Both the position numbers and the translations under genes were made by a program. A DNA stretch of 36,633 nt from Sedimenticola sp. (GTDB taxonomy: Bacteria > Pseudomonadota > Gammaproteobacteria > Chromatiales > Chromatiaceae): the NCBI GenBank assembly GCA_011051655.1, contig DRKS01000095.1:1-36633 (forward strand), given 5' to 3'. How positions within the stretch are numbered: the first letter of the stretch is position 1; the number at the start of each line of letters is the position of its first letter. Of the stretch, positions 15,251 to 23,651 are shown in pieces. The notes beneath the pieces are model-generated. The model did not search any database. It saw nothing but the letters and a program-made list of their open reading frames with translations, and was not told where the DNA came from.

Positions 15251-15577
15251 ATGAATGAAGAAATCTTTACCAAGTGCAGGCTGAAGCTGGACTATCCCTC
15301 GTTGATCAGGCTGGCCGCCCTGTTGGGGCTGTGCGCCGGGGTGCTGGCCATCCCCTTTGTGCTGCTGCTGACCTCAGGGATGGCAAAGTTCAACATCGTA
15401 AGCGTCATATTCTTCGCCCCCCTCTCCGGGGCGGTTGCAGGACTGCTGATGGCCGTTTTGGGCTACCCCCTCTATTCCTGGGTGTTTGTGAAACTGGATG
15501 GGCAGGTGTATTCCGGGTATTTCCAGGTGATCGCCGGTTCAGGCATCGGCGCCGGAGACAAGGAGACCGCCGGATAA
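15251..15577 (+). CDS. Small membrane protein of unknown function
   Basis: Starting at ATG 15251, 2 bp after the dihydroorotase stop, the frame gives 108 residues. Two hydrophobic segments are visible: LIRLAALLGLCAGVLAIPFV and, about 20 residues later, IFFAPLSGAVAGLLMAVLGY. The N-terminus is charged (MNEEIFTKCRLKLDYPS), and the short Gly-rich tail ends GSGIGAGDKETAG. I do not recognise the family. It is probably co-transcribed with the dihydroorotase but nothing suggests a role in pyrimidine synthesis. Confidence 0.6.
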   Translation: MNEEIFTKCRLKLDYPSLIRLAALLGLCAGVLAIPFVLLLTSGMAKFNIVSVIFFAPLSGAVAGLLMAVLGYPLYSWVFVKLDGQVYSGYFQVIAGSGIGAGDKETAG

Positions 15578-15591
15578 ATCCGGCCCCCGTC

Positions 15592-15625
15592 CTTCGTTCG
15601 CCCCGCCTAAAGTTTGCGCCCGGAA
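15592..15625 (+). promoter_or_regulatory. Weak sigma-28-like promoter before the MotY-like gene
   Basis: CCTAAAGTTTGCGCC contains the TAAA of a FliA -35. Fifteen bp later GACGACCT matches the GCCGATAA -10 at only 4 of 8 positions. Position and gene content make it plausible; the match itself is poor. Confidence 0.3.
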
Positions 15626-15641
15626 AGACGACCTCTTATGG

Positions 15642-16541
15642 GTGATGCGATCCCTTCCTGCCTGTTCGAGCCTCCTGAAGCGGCCCCGGTTCCTGCTGGG
15701 CCTGTCCCTGCTCTTTCTGGCCGGCGGGATCTGCCGGGCAGGAGGGGCGCGTCATGAGGCCTCTTTGCACCAATCCCATTGGGGGTATTCCGGCTCCCCC
15801 CTTCAATGCACCCTGGTTCATGAGATCCCCGCTTATGGCAAGGCCCTGTTCATACGCAGCGCCGGCGGTGGCTTGATCTTCAGTCTCAGACCCAGGATAC
15901 GGCCCCCACAGGTAAAAGAGGTGCGCCTCACCACCGGTGCGCCACCCTGGAGGCATGGGGAGGTGAAGGCCTCTCCCTGGCGCATCCCCGTCCCCAAGGG
16001 GCATCTGAATATCGACCTCGACGGCAGGTATTCAGCCCGGATTTTTGAACAACTGGCCCAGGGGATGTCCCCGACCTTCGGCTATATCGATCCGGTGAAT
16101 GGCGGAGTCGAAATGGAGGTTGTGCTTTCTCCCGTGTGGCTGGGGCCAGCGCTGGCCGAGTTCCGGTCCTGCATTGCCAATCTGCTGCCATTCAGCTACG
16201 AGCAGATCCGCCGCAGCGCCCTGCTTTTTGACTTTGGCAGCAGCCGTCTGCTGCCAAAGGCGCGGGAGCGTGTGAATCAGCTGGCGGAGTTCGTGCTGGC
16301 GGACAAGGGCGTACGCCGGATCAGCATCGAGGGGCATACCGACAACCTGGGCCGCGCCAGCTACAACTACAGGCTGGGCAGGCGCCGCGCCGAAGCAGTG
16401 AAGAGTCTCCTGCTGGCCAAGGGGGTTGCCGCGAAGAAGATCGTCGTCAGGTCCCATGGCGAGCGCAGGCCGGGGGCCAGCAACAAAACCGATGCGGGAC
16501 GCGCGCAGAACCGGCGCGTGGTCATCCGTCTGGAGCGATAG
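15642..16541 (+). CDS. motY: MotY-like flagellar stator protein (OmpA-like domain)
   Basis: This 299-residue exported protein has a signal segment (FLLGLSLLFLAGGICRAG) and a MotY-type N-terminal domain with SPLQCTLVHEIPAYGKALF. Cys56 and Cys177 (FRSCIANLLPFSYEQI) correspond to the pair that forms a disulfide in Vibrio MotY. A C-terminal OmpA-like peptidoglycan-binding domain follows: LLFDFGSSRLLPKA, ISIEGHTDNLGRASYNYRLG and AQNRRVVIRLE. MotY forms the T-ring that holds stators around sodium- and some proton-driven motors. The start is GTG 15642 or ATG 15645, with no strong ribosome binding site. It lies 13 kb from the flagellar block, and its last 20 bp overlap comF on the other strand. Confidence 0.88.
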   Translation: MMRSLPACSSLLKRPRFLLGLSLLFLAGGICRAGGARHEASLHQSHWGYSGSPLQCTLVHEIPAYGKALFIRSAGGGLIFSLRPRIRPPQVKEVRLTTGAPPWRHGEVKASPWRIPVPKGHLNIDLDGRYSARIFEQLAQGMSPTFGYIDPVNGGVEMEVVLSPVWLGPALAEFRSCIANLLPFSYEQIRRSALLFDFGSSRLLPKARERVNQLAEFVLADKGVRRISIEGHTDNLGRASYNYRLGRRRAEAVKSLLLAKGVAAKKIVVRSHGERRPGASNKTDAGRAQNRRVVIRLER

Positions 16542-17265
16542 CCTTTCGGCCGCCCGCCCGCCGGGTCACCGCCCACACCTCCACCCGCGCGGCCCCGCCC
16601 CGGCGCAGGACGCCGGCCAGCTCATCGACGGTGTTGCCGGTGGTGACGACATCGTCGACGATGGCGATATGGCGGGCCGCAAGCCCTTCCCTCAGCCTGA
16701 AGGCGCCGCGGATGTTGCGGCGCCGCTCCTTTTTGTCCAGCCCCGATTGCGGAGCAGTCGCCCGGTCGCGGCTGAGGGCCCGGATGTCCACCGGGATGCC
16801 GAAGCGGCGGGCCAGGGGGCGGGCCAGCTCCAGGGCCTGGTTGAATCCCCGCTCCCGCTGGCGCGAGGGGTGCAGGGGCACGGGGACGAGAAGCTCCGGC
16901 AGTTCATGCCCCCGGTGCTCCAGAAAATCCCCCAGCAGGCCGGAGAGCAGGCGGCCATAGACCAGTTTGTCCCGGAATTTCAGGCCGCTGACGAGGTGGT
17001 CCAGCGGGTGCTCATAGCATAGCGCCGCCAGGCAGCGGTCAAACCTTGGGGGTCTTTGCTGGCATTGCCCGCACAGGGAGCCCGCCGGGGCGGTCGCGGG
17101 CAGGGGCAGGGCGCAGAGGCGGCAGGCGTGGCGGTTGTGGGGCAGGCTGTCCTGGCAGCCGCGGCACAGGTCCCGTCCCTCCCGCCCCGGCGCGCCACAG
17201 AGGACGCAGGTGGCGGGGTAGGCGAGTGCCTGGATCGTCTTCAGCCAATTGTAAACCATCTGCAT
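16522..17265 (-). CDS. comF: ComF-family phosphoribosyltransferase-like protein
   Basis: This 247-residue protein has an N-terminal double zinc-finger-like region with four CxxC pairs (CVLCG, CRGC, CRLC, CGQC) over residues 20-80. A type-I phosphoribosyltransferase domain follows, with ELLVPVPLHPSRQRERGFNQ and the PRPP loop HIAIVDDVVTTGNTVDE. ComF/GntX proteins are linked to DNA uptake in naturally competent bacteria; the catalytic role is unclear. The start may be 17265 or 17259. Both lie inside the BirA-type operator that also serves bioB, so comF expression may respond to biotin. The 3' end overlaps the MotY gene by 20 bp. Confidence 0.92.
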   Translation of the reverse strand: MQMVYNWLKTIQALAYPATCVLCGAPGREGRDLCRGCQDSLPHNRHACRLCALPLPATAPAGSLCGQCQQRPPRFDRCLAALCYEHPLDHLVSGLKFRDKLVYGRLLSGLLGDFLEHRGHELPELLVPVPLHPSRQRERGFNQALELARPLARRFGIPVDIRALSRDRATAPQSGLDKKERRRNIRGAFRLREGLAARHIAIVDDVVTTGNTVDELAGVLRRGGAARVEVWAVTRRAGGRKAIAPDG

Positions 17266-17281
17266 CGCTCCTGGTTGACAG
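17249..17281. promoter_or_regulatory. BirA operator (biotin box) between comF and bioB
   Basis: TTGTAAACC (17249-17257), 15 bp, then GGTTGACAG (17273-17281) matches the BirA box TTGTAAACC-N14/15-GGTTTACAA in 16 of 18 positions. BirA with biotinyl-AMP binds such sites to repress biotin synthesis. The right half contains the bioB -35 and the left half covers the first codons of comF. Confidence 0.88.
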
Positions 17282-17302
17282 GGGATTCCCTTCCTTTACC
17301 AT
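17275..17302 (+). promoter_or_regulatory. bioB promoter
   Basis: A perfect -35 TTGACA (17275-17280) is followed after 16 bp by TACCAT (17297-17302), a 4-of-6 match to the -10. The -35 is inside the right half of the BirA box, so repressor binding would directly block polymerase. Confidence 0.65.
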
Positions 17303-17338
17303 TGTCGGGCTTTTTCGGCCCGGAGAAAAGATGCGACC

Positions 17339-18313
17339 ATGACCGAATATCCCCTGCGGCACGACTGGACCCTGGATGAGATCGAGGCCCTGCTGGATCT
17401 GCCCTTCAACGATCTGCTCTACCGTGCGCAGACGACGCACCGGGCGCACTTCGACCCCAATGCGGTACAGGCCTCCAGCCTCATCAGCATCAAGACCGGG
17501 GCCTGTTCCGAGGACTGCGGCTATTGTTCCCAGAGCAGCAAGTACAACACCGAGCTGGAGCCGGAGAAACTGCTGCCGGTGGAGGATGTGGTGCAGGCCG
17601 CCCGCGCCGCCAGGGAGAAGGGGGCGAGCCGCTTCTGCATGGGCGCGGCCTGGCGCAACCCCACGGACAAGAATCTGGACCGTGTCATCGAGATGGTGCA
17701 GGCGGTGCGCGATCTGGGCATGGAGACCTGCCTGACCCTGGGCATGCTGACCGAAGAGCAGGCCGCCAGGCTCAAGGAGGCGGGGCTGGACTATTACAAC
17801 CACAACCTGGACACCTCGCCGGAATTCTACGGCGAGGTGGTCACCACCCGCACTTACCAGGATCGCCTCGACACCCTGGCGCGGGTGCGCGACCAGGGCA
17901 TCAACATCTGCAGCGGCGGCATCCTGGGGCTGGGCGAGACCCGGCGGGACCGGGCCTCCATGCTGCGGCAGTTGGCGAATCTGCCCCGACATCCCCAGTC
18001 CGTGCCCATCAATATGCTGGTGCAGATCGAGGGCACCCCCCTCTACGGCGCCGATGAGCTGGATCCCTTCGAGTTCGTGCGCACCGTGGCGGTGGCACGG
18101 CTCGTCATGCCCCGCTCCCATGTGCGCCTCTCTGCCGGGCGCAATCGCATGAGCGACGAGTTGCAGGCGCTGTGTTTCCTCGCCGGGGCCAATTCCATCT
18201 TTTACGGCGAGCGCCTGCTGACCACGGACAACAAGGAGGCGGACCAGGACCGTCTGCTGTTCAAGCGCCTGGGCATCCGCTTCGAGCAGGATGGGGCCTG
18301 GCAGCCGGCATGA
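17339..18313 (+). CDS. bioB: Biotin synthase
   Basis: This 324-residue radical-SAM enzyme inserts sulfur into dethiobiotin, the last step of biotin synthesis. The CxxxCxxC cluster motif (CSEDCGYC, Cys56/60/63) binds the [4Fe-4S]-SAM centre. The [2Fe-2S] ligands lie in [18 protein letters not shown] and the region around [13 protein letters not shown], and Arg in [14 protein letters not shown] completes the set. [14 protein letters not shown] and [14 protein letters not shown] are family hallmarks. Full length suggests activity. It is first in the bioBFHCD operon and under the BirA box. Confidence 0.97.
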   Translation: MTEYPLRHDWTLDEIEALLDLPFNDLLYRAQTTHRAHFDPNAVQASSLISIKTGACSEDCGYCSQSSKYNTELEPEKLLPVEDVVQAARAAREKGASRFCMGAAWRNPTDKNLDRVIEMVQAVRDLGMETCLTLGMLTEEQAARLKEAGLDYYNHNLDTSPEFYGEVVTTRTYQDRLDTLARVRDQGINICSGGILGLGETRRDRASMLRQLANLPRHPQSVPINMLVQIEGTPLYGADELDPFEFVRTVAVARLVMPRSHVRLSAGRNRMSDELQALCFLAGANSIFYGERLLTTDNKEADQDRLLFKRLGIRFEQDGAWQPA

Positions 18314-18322
18314 ATAACCCTC

Positions 18323-18400
18323 CCCGTAGGAGCGGCGCCCCCGCCGCGATGACTTCGCACCGTGGCCTAATCATCGCGGCGAAGGCGCCGCTCCCACGGG
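18323..18400. repeat. REP-like palindromic doublet between bioB and bioF
   Basis: Two inverted 30-bp arms, 18323-18352 and 18371-18400, differ at about three positions and enclose 18 bp. Each arm begins GTAGGAGCGGCGCC or its variant GTGGGAGCGGCGCC and ends in CGCCGCGATGA. This is the GTAGGAGCG-type REP known from pseudomonads and other gammaproteobacteria, with the GTAGGAG ends outermost. It fills the whole bioB-bioF gap and ends 1 bp before the bioF start codon. Confidence 0.9.
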
Positions 18401-18401
18401 C

Positions 18402-19553
18402 GTGAAAGATCTCGCCGCCGGGCTGGCCAGGCGGCGCCGGGCCCATCTCTACCGCTCCCGCCGGGTGCTGTCCGGCATGCAGGGCCCGGAGCTGGTGGTG
18501 GACGGACGGCCCATGCTCTCCTTCAACAGCAACGACTACCTGGGGCTGGCGTCCCACCCCGAGGTGATCACCGCCCTGCAACGTGGCGCGGAGCGCTATG
18601 GCGCGGGCAGCGGCGCGGCCCACCTGGTGAGCGGCCACGGCGCGGCCCACCACGCCCTGGAGGAGGAGCTGGCGGATTTTACCGGCCGCCCCCGGGCGCT
18701 GCTGTTTTCCACCGGCTACATGGCCAACCTGGGCCTGGTCTCCGCCCTGCTGGGGCGGGGGGACGAGGTCTTCGAGGACCGCCTCAATCACGCCTCCCTG
18801 ATCGACGCCGGCATCCTCTCCCGCGCGCGGTTGAAGCGCTATGCCCACGCCGACGTGGATGCGCTGCTGAAGCTGCTGCGGGCCCGCCATGGCGGTGGGG
18901 CCCTGGTGGTCACCGACGGCGTTTTCAGCATGGATGGCGATATCGCGCCCCTGGCCGGGCTGGCGGAGGCCGCGCGCCGGCATGATGCCTGGCTGATGGT
19001 GGATGACGCCCACGGCCTGGGCGTCCTGGGCGAGCAGGGCCGGGGCAGCCTGGATCATCTCGGCCTGGGCCGGGACGACGTCCCTGTCCTGATGGGAACC
19101 CTGGGCAAGGCCTTCGGGACCTTCGGGGCCTTCGTCGCCGGATCGGAGGAGCTGATCGAGACCCTGATCCAGCAGGCCCGCACCTATATCTACACCACGG
19201 CGCTGCCGCCGGCGGTGGCGGAGGCCACCCGCGCCGGCCTGCGCATCGCCCGCGGGGATGAGTGGCGGCGCCAGCGGCTGCGGGAGCTGGTGGGACGCTT
19301 CCGCGCCGGGGCGGAGCAGCTTGGATTGCCTCTGATGGATTCCGTCACCCCCATCCAGCCGCTGCTGGCCGGCACCGCCGAACGGGCCCTGGCCTGGAGC
19401 CGCCGGCTGGAGGAGCGGGGCATCCTGATCAGCGCCATTCGTCCGCCCACCGTGCCGGAGGGCGGCGCGCGCCTGCGGGTGACCTTCTCCGCGTTGCACA
19501 CGGATGAGCAGGCGGACCGCCTGCTGGAGGCCCTGGCGGAGCTGAAACCATGA
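18402..19553 (+). CDS. bioF: 8-amino-7-oxononanoate synthase
   Basis: This 383-residue PLP enzyme joins pimeloyl-ACP and alanine. The PLP lysine is Lys236 in [17 protein letters not shown]. Other family features are [35 protein letters not shown] and [15 protein letters not shown]. The only in-frame start that keeps the N-terminus ([16 protein letters not shown]) is GTG 18402. It sits 1 bp after the REP doublet with no Shine-Dalgarno sequence, so initiation probably depends on the message structure or on coupling. It overlaps bioH by 4 bp. Confidence 0.96.
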   Translation: MKDLAAGLARRRRAHLYRSRRVLSGMQGPELVVDGRPMLSFNSNDYLGLASHPEVITALQRGAERYGAGSGAAHLVSGHGAAHHALEEELADFTGRPRALLFSTGYMANLGLVSALLGRGDEVFEDRLNHASLIDAGILSRARLKRYAHADVDALLKLLRARHGGGALVVTDGVFSMDGDIAPLAGLAEAARRHDAWLMVDDAHGLGVLGEQGRGSLDHLGLGRDDVPVLMGTLGKAFGTFGAFVAGSEELIETLIQQARTYIYTTALPPAVAEATRAGLRIARGDEWRRQRLRELVGRFRAGAEQLGLPLMDSVTPIQPLLAGTAERALAWSRRLEERGILISAIRPPTVPEGGARLRVTFSALHTDEQADRLLEALAELKP

Positions 19554-20326
19554 GGCTGCATACCGAAACCACCGGCGCCGGGCCGGATCTGGTGCTGCTT
19601 CACGGCTGGGGCATGAACGGCGCCGTCTGGGAGACGGTGGCGGAATCCCTGAGTGCTGATTACCGGGTCACCATCATCGAGCTGCCGGGGCATGGCCATA
19701 GTCCCTTTGCCGGGGGTCTGGACAGCCTGCGGGACTGGGCCCGGGCCTGCCTGTCCGCCGCGCCGGATCGTGCGGTCTGGATAGGCTGGTCACTGGGGGG
19801 GCAGATCGCCGTCCAGGCGGCGCTGCTGTCGCCCCGGCGGATCTCAGGGCTTGTGCCGGTGGCGGCCAGTCCCTGCTTCGTCCAGGCGGATGGCTGGCCC
19901 CATGCCGTGGCGCGCGGCACCCTGGCCGGATTCGCCGCAACCCTGCGCGATGATCCCCGCACCACGCTGGAGCGTTTTCTGGCCCTCCAGGTGCGGGGTT
20001 CCGCCGAGGCCCGGCCCACCCTGCGGCGGTTGCGCCAGGACCTGAGTGACCGGCCCGACCCCGATCCGGCCGCTTTGGACAGGGGGCTGGAGCTGCTGCG
20101 GGAGACAGATCTCCGCGACCGGCTGGCCGGGCTTCAATGCCCCAGCCTGTGGCTGCTGGGGCAGCGGGACACCCTGGTGCCGGCCGGCGTGGCGGAGGAT
20201 ATCGAAAGGCTGCTACCGGCCGCGCGGATCCGGGTGATACCGGGCGCTGGCCATGCCCCCTTTCTCTCCCATGGCCGGGAGTCACTGGCGGCCCTGGCCG
20301 CGTTTCTGGAGCAACGGCGTGACTGA
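19550..20326 (+). CDS. bioH: Pimeloyl-ACP methyl ester carboxylesterase
   Basis: This 258-residue alpha/beta hydrolase frees pimeloyl-ACP from its methyl ester. The nucleophile Ser81 is in [10 protein letters not shown], the acid Asp in [13 protein letters not shown] and the His in [24 protein letters not shown] contributes the oxyanion hole. The length and the GWGMN/GWSLGG pair match BioH. It starts in the ATGA overlap with bioF and overlaps the probable bioC start by 8 bp. Confidence 0.95.
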   Translation: MRLHTETTGAGPDLVLLHGWGMNGAVWETVAESLSADYRVTIIELPGHGHSPFAGGLDSLRDWARACLSAAPDRAVWIGWSLGGQIAVQAALLSPRRISGLVPVAASPCFVQADGWPHAVARGTLAGFAATLRDDPRTTLERFLALQVRGSAEARPTLRRLRQDLSDRPDPDPAALDRGLELLRETDLRDRLAGLQCPSLWLLGQRDTLVPAGVAEDIERLLPAARIRVIPGAGHAPFLSHGRESLAALAAFLEQRRD

Positions 20327-21188
20327 GATCTTCCCTCCCATTGACAAGCTCCAGGCCCGGATCGCCTTCGAGCGGGCCGCCGGCTCCTATGACGGGGCGG
20401 CGGTGCTGCAACGCCAGACCGGTGAGAACATGCTGGAACGGCTGGAGGTGGTCAGGCTCCAGCCCAGGGTCATTCTGGACGTGGGCGCCGGCACCGGCCT
20501 GGCCGCGGCGGCCCTGGCCAGGCGCTACAAAAAGGCCCGCATCATCGCTCTGGATTTCGCCCTGCCCATGTTGCGCCACGCCCGCCGCCGGGGTCCCTGG
20601 CTGCGCCGCCCCCTCTGTGTCTGTGGCGACGCCGAACAGCTCCCCCTGGCCGACGGCAGCGTGGATCTCATCTTTTCCAATGCCGCCATCCAGTGGTGCA
20701 ACGACCTGGAGCATACCTTCGCCGGGTTCCGGCGGGTGCTGCGGCCGGGCGGCCTGCTCATGTTTTCCACCTTCGGGCCGGACACCCTGAAGGAACTGCG
20801 CCAGGCCTGGGGCGCGGTGGATGGTCATACCCACGTCAGCCCCTTTCCCGATATGCACGATGTGGGCGACGCCCTCATCCGGTCCGGGTTCGCCGACCCG
20901 GTGGTGGACGCCGACCGCATGACCCTCACCTATGAAAACGTGCGCGGCCTGATGCGGGACCTGAAGGCCATCGGCGCCCACAACGTCACCACCAGGCGCC
21001 GGCGGGGGCTCACCGGCAAGGGACGCATGCAGGCTATGGTCGACGCCTACGAGGCCTTCCGCTCCAACGGCCGCCTGCCGGCCAGCTATGAAGTGGTCTA
21101 CGGTCACGCCTGGGCGCCGGAGCAGCGGCGGCGGGATTCCAATGTAGAGGTGCCGGTGGACCGACTGGTCCGGAGCCGGCCGGGATGA
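20319..21188 (+). CDS. bioC: Malonyl-ACP O-methyltransferase
   Basis: BioC methylates malonyl-ACP to start pimeloyl synthesis. I place the start at GTG 20319, just before the bioH stop, which gives 289 residues beginning [20 protein letters not shown]. The open frame extends further upstream, but only as a bioH shadow. SAM-binding motifs are VILDVGAGTGLAAAALARRY, IIALDFALPML, LPLADGSVDLIFSNAAIQWC and RVLRPGGLLMFSTFGPDTL; the last two are typical of BioC. It overlaps bioD by 4 bp. Confidence 0.95.
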   Translation: MTEIFPPIDKLQARIAFERAAGSYDGAAVLQRQTGENMLERLEVVRLQPRVILDVGAGTGLAAAALARRYKKARIIALDFALPMLRHARRRGPWLRRPLCVCGDAEQLPLADGSVDLIFSNAAIQWCNDLEHTFAGFRRVLRPGGLLMFSTFGPDTLKELRQAWGAVDGHTHVSPFPDMHDVGDALIRSGFADPVVDADRMTLTYENVRGLMRDLKAIGAHNVTTRRRRGLTGKGRMQAMVDAYEAFRSNGRLPASYEVVYGHAWAPEQRRRDSNVEVPVDRLVRSRPG

Positions 21189-21877
21189 ACGGCCTTTTTA
21201 TCACCGGCACGGACACCGGCTGCGGCAAGACCCTGATCAGCCTCGGCCTGATGCGGCTGCTGCAAGGGCGGGGCCATTCCGTGCTGGGCATGAAGCCGGT
21301 GGCCTCCGGGGCTGATGTGACGCCGCAAGGGCTGCGTAACGGGGACGCCCTGCGGCTCCGGGCCCAGGGCAGCCTGGAACTGCCCTACCCGGCCATCAAC
21401 CCCTACGTCTTCGCCCCCCCCATCGCCCCCCATCTGGCCGCCGGGCAGGCCGGTGAAACCATCGACCTGAATCTGATCTGCGCACACTGCGAAGCATTGG
21501 CCGCCCAGGCCGATCACGTCATTGTGGAAGGCGTCGGTGGCTGGCGGGTGCCGCTCAACGAACGACAGGCGGTTTCGGATCTCGCCCTGATGCTGGGGCT
21601 GCCGGTGGTGCTGGTGGTGGGCCTGCGGCTGGGCTGCATCAATCATGCCCTGTTGAGCGCGGAGAGCATCCTTGCCGACGGCGCGCCCCTGGCCGGATGG
21701 GTGGCCACCGAGGTGGAGCCGGGGATGCTGGCCAGGAGCGGAAACATCGAGACGCTGGAACAGTGGATCGGGGCGGCCTGCCTTGGCGTGGTGCCTTACC
21801 TGGAGGGGCCCTCTGCCGATGAGGTTGCGCGAAGCCTGGAGTTGCCTGATTTACAGGGAACAGTGGGCGTCAAATAG
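21185..21877 (+). CDS. bioD: Dethiobiotin synthetase
   Basis: This 230-residue ATP-dependent carboxylase closes the ureido ring of biotin. The P-loop is ITGTDTGCGKTLIS near the N-terminus, with MKPVASGADV (substrate Lys), ADHVIVEGVGGWRVPL and LRLGCINHALL further on. It is the last gene of the tightly coupled bioBFHCD operon. bioA, needed for the step between BioF and BioD, is not in this window. Confidence 0.96.
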   Translation: MNGLFITGTDTGCGKTLISLGLMRLLQGRGHSVLGMKPVASGADVTPQGLRNGDALRLRAQGSLELPYPAINPYVFAPPIAPHLAAGQAGETIDLNLICAHCEALAAQADHVIVEGVGGWRVPLNERQAVSDLALMLGLPVVLVVGLRLGCINHALLSAESILADGAPLAGWVATEVEPGMLARSGNIETLEQWIGAACLGVVPYLEGPSADEVARSLELPDLQGTVGVK

Positions 21878-21945
21878 CCTCCTTGGGCTATAGTAAGGGG
21901 GGACGCGCCGGCCGGTATGCCCGGCAATCCCGGATCAAATTGACC

Positions 21946-22009
21946 AGGGCCTGTTAACACTAATCCAGCAGGTTCTGCTGGGGCTATTGGATTAGTGTTA
22001 ACAGGCCCT
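21946..22009. repeat. Perfect 22-bp inverted repeat element
   Basis: Arms at 21946-21967 and 21988-22009 are exact reverse complements, with the core CCTGTTAACACTAATCC. They enclose 20 nt that hold their own small hairpin (AGCAG-GTT-CTGCT). The right arm ends in the first base of the AAGGAGG ribosome-binding region of the next gene. It could be a small MITE remnant or a strong terminator of the bio operon, but no U-run follows. A transposon family could not be assigned. Confidence 0.85.
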
Positions 22010-22024
22010 AAGGAGGCAGGCAAC

Positions 22025-22825
22025 ATGGAACCTCTGACCATCTCCGACCTGTTCGTGATGCTGGTGGAACCCTCCGGCATCCAAAGCCGGATCATCTGCC
22101 AGCGGCTGGAAGAGGCCGGGGCGATCAAACCCCTGTGGAAGAAAAACGGCGCCGGCGCCCTGGAGGCGATGCCGGAGGCCGGTCCGGACCTGGTGATCAG
22201 CGCCATGCACCTGGAGGACATGACGGGCGCCGAACTGGTCCGGACCATGCGTGAGGATCCCGCGTTGGCGGACATCCCCTTCATGCTGATATCCAGTGAA
22301 ACGGATGAACAGTACCTGGATCCCATCCGCCAGGCCGGTGCCATCGCCCTGCTGCCCAAACCCTTTGCCCCGGAAGACCTGAAGCGGGCGCTCTACGCCA
22401 CCCTGGACTACATGGCGCCCAATACACAACTGCTGGCCGAACTGGATCTCGCCAACGTCAAGACCCTGGTGGTGGATGACAGCTTCACGGCGCGCAGGCA
22501 CATCACCAGGGTGCTGAACAACATCGGCATCGAAAACATCACCCAGGCGGAGAATGGCAAAGAGGCCATCGAATTTCTGCAAAGCGATTATTTCGACCTG
22601 CTGGTCACCGACTACAACATGCCGGAACTGGACGGCCGGGAACTGGTGAAATACGTGCGCGACGCCAGCACCCAGTGCTCCATCCCCATCATGATGGTGA
22701 CCAGCGAGACGGATGAAAGCCGCCTCACCGCCGTGCGCCAGTCCGGCGTCTCCGCCATCTGCGACAAACCTTTCGAAACCGCTTCGGTACAGGCGCTGCT
22801 GCGGCAACTGCTGGCGGATGCCTAA
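22025..22825 (+). CDS. Double-receiver response regulator (degenerate REC + canonical REC)
   Basis: ATG 22025 follows AAGGAGG and gives 266 residues that contain two CheY-like domains and no output domain. The first (about 8-130) lacks the acidic pocket (LVEPSG) and has Ala60 where the phosphorylated Asp should be (LVISAMHLEDMTG), though LLPKPF keeps the Lys. The second (about 145-264) is canonical: VVDDS, Asp196 in LVTDYNMPELDG, MVTSETDE and CDKPF. The protein may be a phosphate sink, a scaffold or a CheY-like regulator of motility, possibly with the flg/che block 9 kb away. No kinase is adjacent. Confidence 0.88.
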   Translation: MEPLTISDLFVMLVEPSGIQSRIICQRLEEAGAIKPLWKKNGAGALEAMPEAGPDLVISAMHLEDMTGAELVRTMREDPALADIPFMLISSETDEQYLDPIRQAGAIALLPKPFAPEDLKRALYATLDYMAPNTQLLAELDLANVKTLVVDDSFTARRHITRVLNNIGIENITQAENGKEAIEFLQSDYFDLLVTDYNMPELDGRELVKYVRDASTQCSIPIMMVTSETDESRLTAVRQSGVSAICDKPFETASVQALLRQLLADA

Positions 22826-22889
22826 CCCGGTTTCAAGATGCTTGTCACGAAGATAGCCGTGCGTACAGGGGTGGCTCTTTCGTGAGCCG

Positions 22890-23645
22890 ATGAGAAACCG
22901 ATCAAACCGATGGTTTATGAAAAAACCGGAAAAGAGAGAGGGGATCTTGCTTTTTATCCTGCTTGTCGTGACGGGGGCACTCACCCTGTGGGCCGCCTTG
23001 TCCAACGGCTCCGTTTTTGTCGTATTGCCGGTCTGCGGCTATGTACTGTTCGGCATGCTGTTGTTTTTGTTTTGGAGGCCGCCTGAGCCGCTGCTCCGGC
23101 ACTTCGGCCGGGAGGAGATAAGAAACGCGGTTTTGGCCGTGCTGGCGCTCACGCTCTTGAGCGCCGCCCTGCTGTTGATCTGCGCCGAGGCGCCCCATAT
23201 CGACAACACCCTTGACGGCGTCAACCTGCTGCGCATTTCTTTGCTGGCGGGGGCGCCCTTCGGGGTCATGTTCTGGGTGAAGCTGTCGCGGGTTTTCGAC
23301 AAGCGCAATATCGTCATGCTGAAGAGCTTTCTGATCGCCTTCGCCCTTGCCGCCGCGGCGGGGGCCTCCCAGGTCAACCGGGTGGCGGGGGCGCGGGAGG
23401 ACGTCCCCATTCAGACGGATATCCTCGGAAAGGAAAAACCCGACGGCGGCATCACTTCTTTCTTGACCGCCAGCGAGCCGCGCGGCTATATCTTCGTGCC
23501 CTACGGGGAGGATGAAGAGCGGCTGGTTCCGCCGAAAGGGGTATGGAATGCCCTGTACCGTGGCGGGGAGGTGAGGCTCTCCGTAATATCCGGGTACTTT
23601 GGCTACCCGTACGTCGCCGCCTTTAACGGCCGCCCGCTGAGGTAG
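22890..23645 (+). CDS. Membrane protein of unknown function
   Basis: This 251-residue protein is not recognised. It has four hydrophobic segments: LLFILLVVTGALTLWAAL, FVVLPVCGYVLFGMLLFLF, VLAVLALTLLSAALLLICA, and a pair around ISLLAGAPFGVMFWV and SFLIAFALAAAAGAS. A C-terminal soluble domain of about 75 residues (from QVNRVAGAREDVP to the end) contains YIFVPYGEDEERLVPP and GYFGYPYVAAFNGRPL. The start could be ATG 22890 or 22917; neither has a good ribosome binding site. It is convergent with the PEP-CTERM-like gene 6 bp away. Confidence 0.65.
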   Translation: MRNRSNRWFMKKPEKREGILLFILLVVTGALTLWAALSNGSVFVVLPVCGYVLFGMLLFLFWRPPEPLLRHFGREEIRNAVLAVLALTLLSAALLLICAEAPHIDNTLDGVNLLRISLLAGAPFGVMFWVKLSRVFDKRNIVMLKSFLIAFALAAAAGASQVNRVAGAREDVPIQTDILGKEKPDGGITSFLTASEPRGYIFVPYGEDEERLVPPKGVWNALYRGGEVRLSVISGYFGYPYVAAFNGRPLR

Positions 23646-23651
23646 GGGCCC

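Noticed and set aside
22826-22889. Cyclic-di-GMP (GEMM) riboswitch before the unknown membrane protein
   Set aside because: Only a small GGCTC...GAGCC hairpin is present; the conserved GEMM tetraloop receptor and binding-site bases are absent.
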